A DNA stretch of 21,659 nt from a virus, in IMG/VR virus record IMGVR_UViG_3300035145_002537, positions 1 through 21,659 of that record; one strand, 5' to 3'. This document shows positions 20,129 to 21,659 of the stretch, in pieces. The translations under genes and the position numbers were made by a program. Position 1 is the stretch's first letter; every line of letters begins with the position of its first letter. A model generated the notes under the pieces. The model did no database searches. It had not been told where the DNA came from and was given only the letters and a program-made list of their open reading frames with translations.

Positions 20129-20851
20129 AGATTGTATTATTTTATTATATTCTAATGCAGTTTTAAGAAGTGTAAGATCTATTTGGTTATTGGCGGCTGT
20201 CTTTACTATTGCTTTTGTGTCTTTAGGAAAACAATGTCCGCCAAATCCTCTTTCTTCTGTTATCCAAGTATGACTTTCTTTAATACGATCATCTGCTGTA
20301 ACGGCTTTACGGACAGATTCATAGTCAACATTAGTAGCACCGCATAAATCGAACATTTGATTAAAGAAAGAAACTTTTAATGCAAGGAAACTGTTCCTAA
20401 AATATTTTGCAAGGACCAAAGCACGAGGATCCATTTCAACAGTAGGTTTCTGTATTACCCATTTCCAAAATTCAGTGTCCCCTCCGCCTATGAAAGTTTC
20501 TTTAGAATTTTTTAAATCTTCTACTGCTGTAACGGCTCTAAGAAATTCAGGCGAAAAACTAATTTTATGATCAGGAAATGTATCAACAAGCATATCCCAT
20601 CCTTCAAGACTAATAGTGCTTTTAATTAGAATAGGCACACTGGGTGAACGTTCGATAACATCATATACGTTTTGCATTTCACAACTGCCATCTTCTCGTG
20701 AAGGTGTGCTAACACATACAATAACACACTCTGGATTACCAAAGTCCTTATATCCTTTTGCAGGATCATATACGGTTATTTCGTAATTGTTTTTTAGTAA
20801 TTGTTCATAGGCATGACCTACAAACCCGTAACCAGCGATTGTTATCTTCAT
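20123..20851 (-). CDS. UDP-glucose/GDP-mannose dehydrogenase-like protein, short form
   Basis: The 242-aa protein begins with a Rossmann motif G7-Y-G9-F-V-G12. Catalytic residues of UDP-sugar 6-dehydrogenases are present: E102 in SPEFLR, K159 and N164 in FLALKVSFFNQ, and C207 in GGHCFPKDT. It stops after the central domain, whereas usual enzymes are about 390-440 aa with a third UDP-binding domain. So the sugar-binding end is missing or replaced. It may oxidise a nucleotide sugar to a uronic acid for surface polysaccharide, or it may act on another substrate. It overlaps the upstream gene by 4 bases. Confidence 0.82.
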   Translation of the reverse strand: MKITIAGYGFVGHAYEQLLKNNYEITVYDPAKGYKDFGNPECVIVCVSTPSREDGSCEMQNVYDVIERSPSVPILIKSTISLEGWDMLVDTFPDHKISFSPEFLRAVTAVEDLKNSKETFIGGGDTEFWKWVIQKPTVEMDPRALVLAKYFRNSFLALKVSFFNQMFDLCGATNVDYESVRKAVTADDRIKESHTWITEERGFGGHCFPKDTKAIVKTAANNQIDLTLLKTALEYNKIIQSL

Positions 20852-21084
20852 TGTTTTTTACCTAATGCTTTTAGCAATTTCTTTTGTTCTCTACGTTTGA
20901 CAAATTCATCTTCGTCAGCATAGGAACTACATTTATCCAAACTATCTTCCACATACCAAAGTATTTCGTAGAGATCTTGTTTGCAACCCCAAGTATTAAA
21001 GCCATCCATTTTTGGATCAGTTGCCGCGAATACTATTTTATCCACTTGGCTTTTAACTTTCTTAAGGTCCCAATCTATAATCAT
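20848..21084 (-). CDS. Conserved small phage protein, 78 aa, function unknown
   Basis: Begins MIIDWDLKKVKSQVDKIVFA and continues DGFNTWGCKQDLYEILWYVE, with a basic Lys-rich end. Probably helical and soluble; no motif is recognised. It starts 5 bases after a TTAAATAT sequence and no ribosome site is visible, so it may be read from a leaderless message. It is followed by the dehydrogenase with a 4-base overlap. Confidence 0.65.
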   Translation of the reverse strand: MIIDWDLKKVKSQVDKIVFAATDPKMDGFNTWGCKQDLYEILWYVEDSLDKCSSYADEDEFVKRREQKKLLKALGKKQ

Positions 21085-21097
21085 AAAAATATTTAAG
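21085..21097 (-). promoter_or_regulatory. Possible late-type box TTAAATAT, nearly leaderless
   Basis: On the minus strand TTAAATAT lies between the terminator T-run and the ATG at 21084. It resembles the CTAAATAY boxes elsewhere, but the match is weak. Confidence 0.3.
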
Positions 21098-21125
21098 AAA
21101 AGGATAGGCCCCGAAGGGCCTATTC
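21094..21125 (-). terminator. Rho-independent terminator with UUCG tetraloop
   Basis: On the minus strand, ATAGGCCC and GGGCCTAT form an 8-bp stem (plus two outer pairs) around TTCG, a very stable cUUCGg loop. CCTTTTCTT follows. It ends the permease gene, whose stop is 6 bases before. Confidence 0.85.
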
Positions 21126-21130
21126 TGGTT

Positions 21131-21659
21131 TTACATTCCTATTTGATTAGGAACAATGATGTAGTGAATAGCAAGTACCACTCCAACTGATGCGCCTAAG
21201 CCAATCATCATCTTAAAGAAGTCCTTACCTATAAGTGGAAATACTGTCTTGAACTTTTCCTTGCCTGTTATCGTTGCCATAGCAAGTTCACGTCCACACA
21301 GTAGACCTACGAACACCCAAGTTGTACTCATCGGTATGTCATTTAGTTCTTTGAAGAACCAAAGGATTAGCCAATACACAGCATCAATAATAGTTGCTGA
21401 CCTTACGTATCTCGTGTTGTGTTTTTCCAATACAATCTTTTGTATCTTACCTCCACCTTCACGGAACATAAATCCTAAGCCAACAACAAAAACTATGCTG
21501 ACAAGAATCATTAGGTCCCAAGGTATCTGTCTTGGTAGGAACACAGCGATGTTGGCCATGTCATGACTCAACCAAGTGAACCATAGGAAGCCTGTGGTTA
21601 CCCACTGTCCTATTCGCCACCAACGTTTGTGTTCTTCCTTAACTGGTTTTGCTTCATTA
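21131..21659 (-). CDS. PiT-like inorganic phosphate permease, C-terminal part
   Basis: The frame is open to the right window edge, so this is the 3' part of a longer gene; an internal TTG at 21571 is not its start. The 175 visible residues have about four membrane segments. Two stretches match the PiT/PHO4 symporter repeats: TWLSHDMANIAVFLPR, like the SHGxNDxANAxGP signature, and NDIPMSTTWVFVGLLCGREL, like the later PVSTTH... segment. PiT proteins import phosphate with H+ or Na+ across the inner membrane. A phage copy could raise phosphate supply for DNA synthesis in a phosphate-poor sea. A sequence search should confirm the family, since sulfate or other anions are also possible. Confidence 0.75.
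   Translation of the reverse strand, partial: NEAKPVKEEHKRWWRIGQWVTTGFLWFTWLSHDMANIAVFLPRQIPWDLMILVSIVFVVGLGFMFREGGGKIQKIVLEKHNTRYVRSATIIDAVYWLILWFFKELNDIPMSTTWVFVGLLCGRELAMATITGKEKFKTVFPLIGKDFFKMMIGLGASVGVVLAIHYIIVPNQIGM

Noticed and set aside
20129-20160. A terminator between the convergent lipase and dehydrogenase genes
   Set aside because: The genes overlap by 6 bases and I see no stable stem with a T-run in either direction.
21131-21571. A complete 146-aa membrane protein or holin starting at TTG 21571
   Set aside because: The same frame is open upstream to the window edge, with a further membrane segment and a permease signature, so the gene is longer and partial here.

Overview
The window looks like part of the genome of a marine T4-like myovirus. 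Nearly every gene lies on the minus strand, packed tightly with 1-20 base overlaps, in AT-rich DNA. The content fits that class: class Ia ribonucleotide reductase with glutaredoxin, a beta-helical tail fibre, a RecB-like nuclease, a run of small conserved virion-type genes, two 2OG-Fe(II) oxygenase-like genes and T4-late-type NATAAATA motifs in short gaps between genes. The host is probably a marine bacterium. A circularly permuted two-piece tmRNA is typical of alphaproteobacteria and marine picocyanobacteria, and its tag ends in ALAA, which leans towards an alphaproteobacterium such as SAR11. That host call is inference.

Layout, in transcription order from right to left. At 21659-20123 are the C-terminal part of a PiT-like phosphate permease (cut by the window edge), a terminator, a small conserved gene and a short UDP-glucose-dehydrogenase-like gene. 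A lone plus-strand class-3 lipase sits at 19373-20128. From 19306 to 11173 runs a long block of virion-type genes, including a pol-beta-like nucleotidyltransferase, a protein with ligase-like motifs (KWDG, EGYV, KLV), a pair of very basic paralogues, a coiled-coil/membrane protein, and an acidic protein whose frame ends on an A9 slip site facing a 99-codon open -1 frame. From 11121 to 7790 come a 2OG oxygenase, a RecB-like nuclease, the tail fibre and a small gene. From 7761 to 2949 is a nucleotide-metabolism block: nrdA, nrdB, glutaredoxin, Sm-like protein, HAD phosphatase and an Hc1-like histone. From 2849 to 1 are a cold-shock protein, a small gene, the permuted tmRNA, a glycine-zipper envelope protein, tRNA-Trp, an outer-membrane porin-like protein and two small or partial genes.

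How it fits together (inference). Four sites match a sigma-70 promoter with a 17 bp spacer (TTGACA/T and TATWWT-like); they serve the 69-aa gene, tmRNA, nrdB and the 2OG oxygenase. The late-type motif NATAAATA, with relatives CTAAATAY and TTAAATAT, precedes the structural genes. The nucleotide genes would supply dNTPs. The tmRNA, tRNA-Trp, cold-shock and Sm-like genes suggest management of host translation and RNA. The porin, glycine-zipper protein, phosphate permease and dehydrogenase suggest changes to the host envelope and uptake. Many genes between 11469 and 18298 begin with a short M-[K/Q/R/I]-x-x-[E/D]-hydrophobic N-terminus like the T4 capsid-targeting sequence, so this block may encode internal capsid cargo that includes nucleotidyltransferase-type enzymes.
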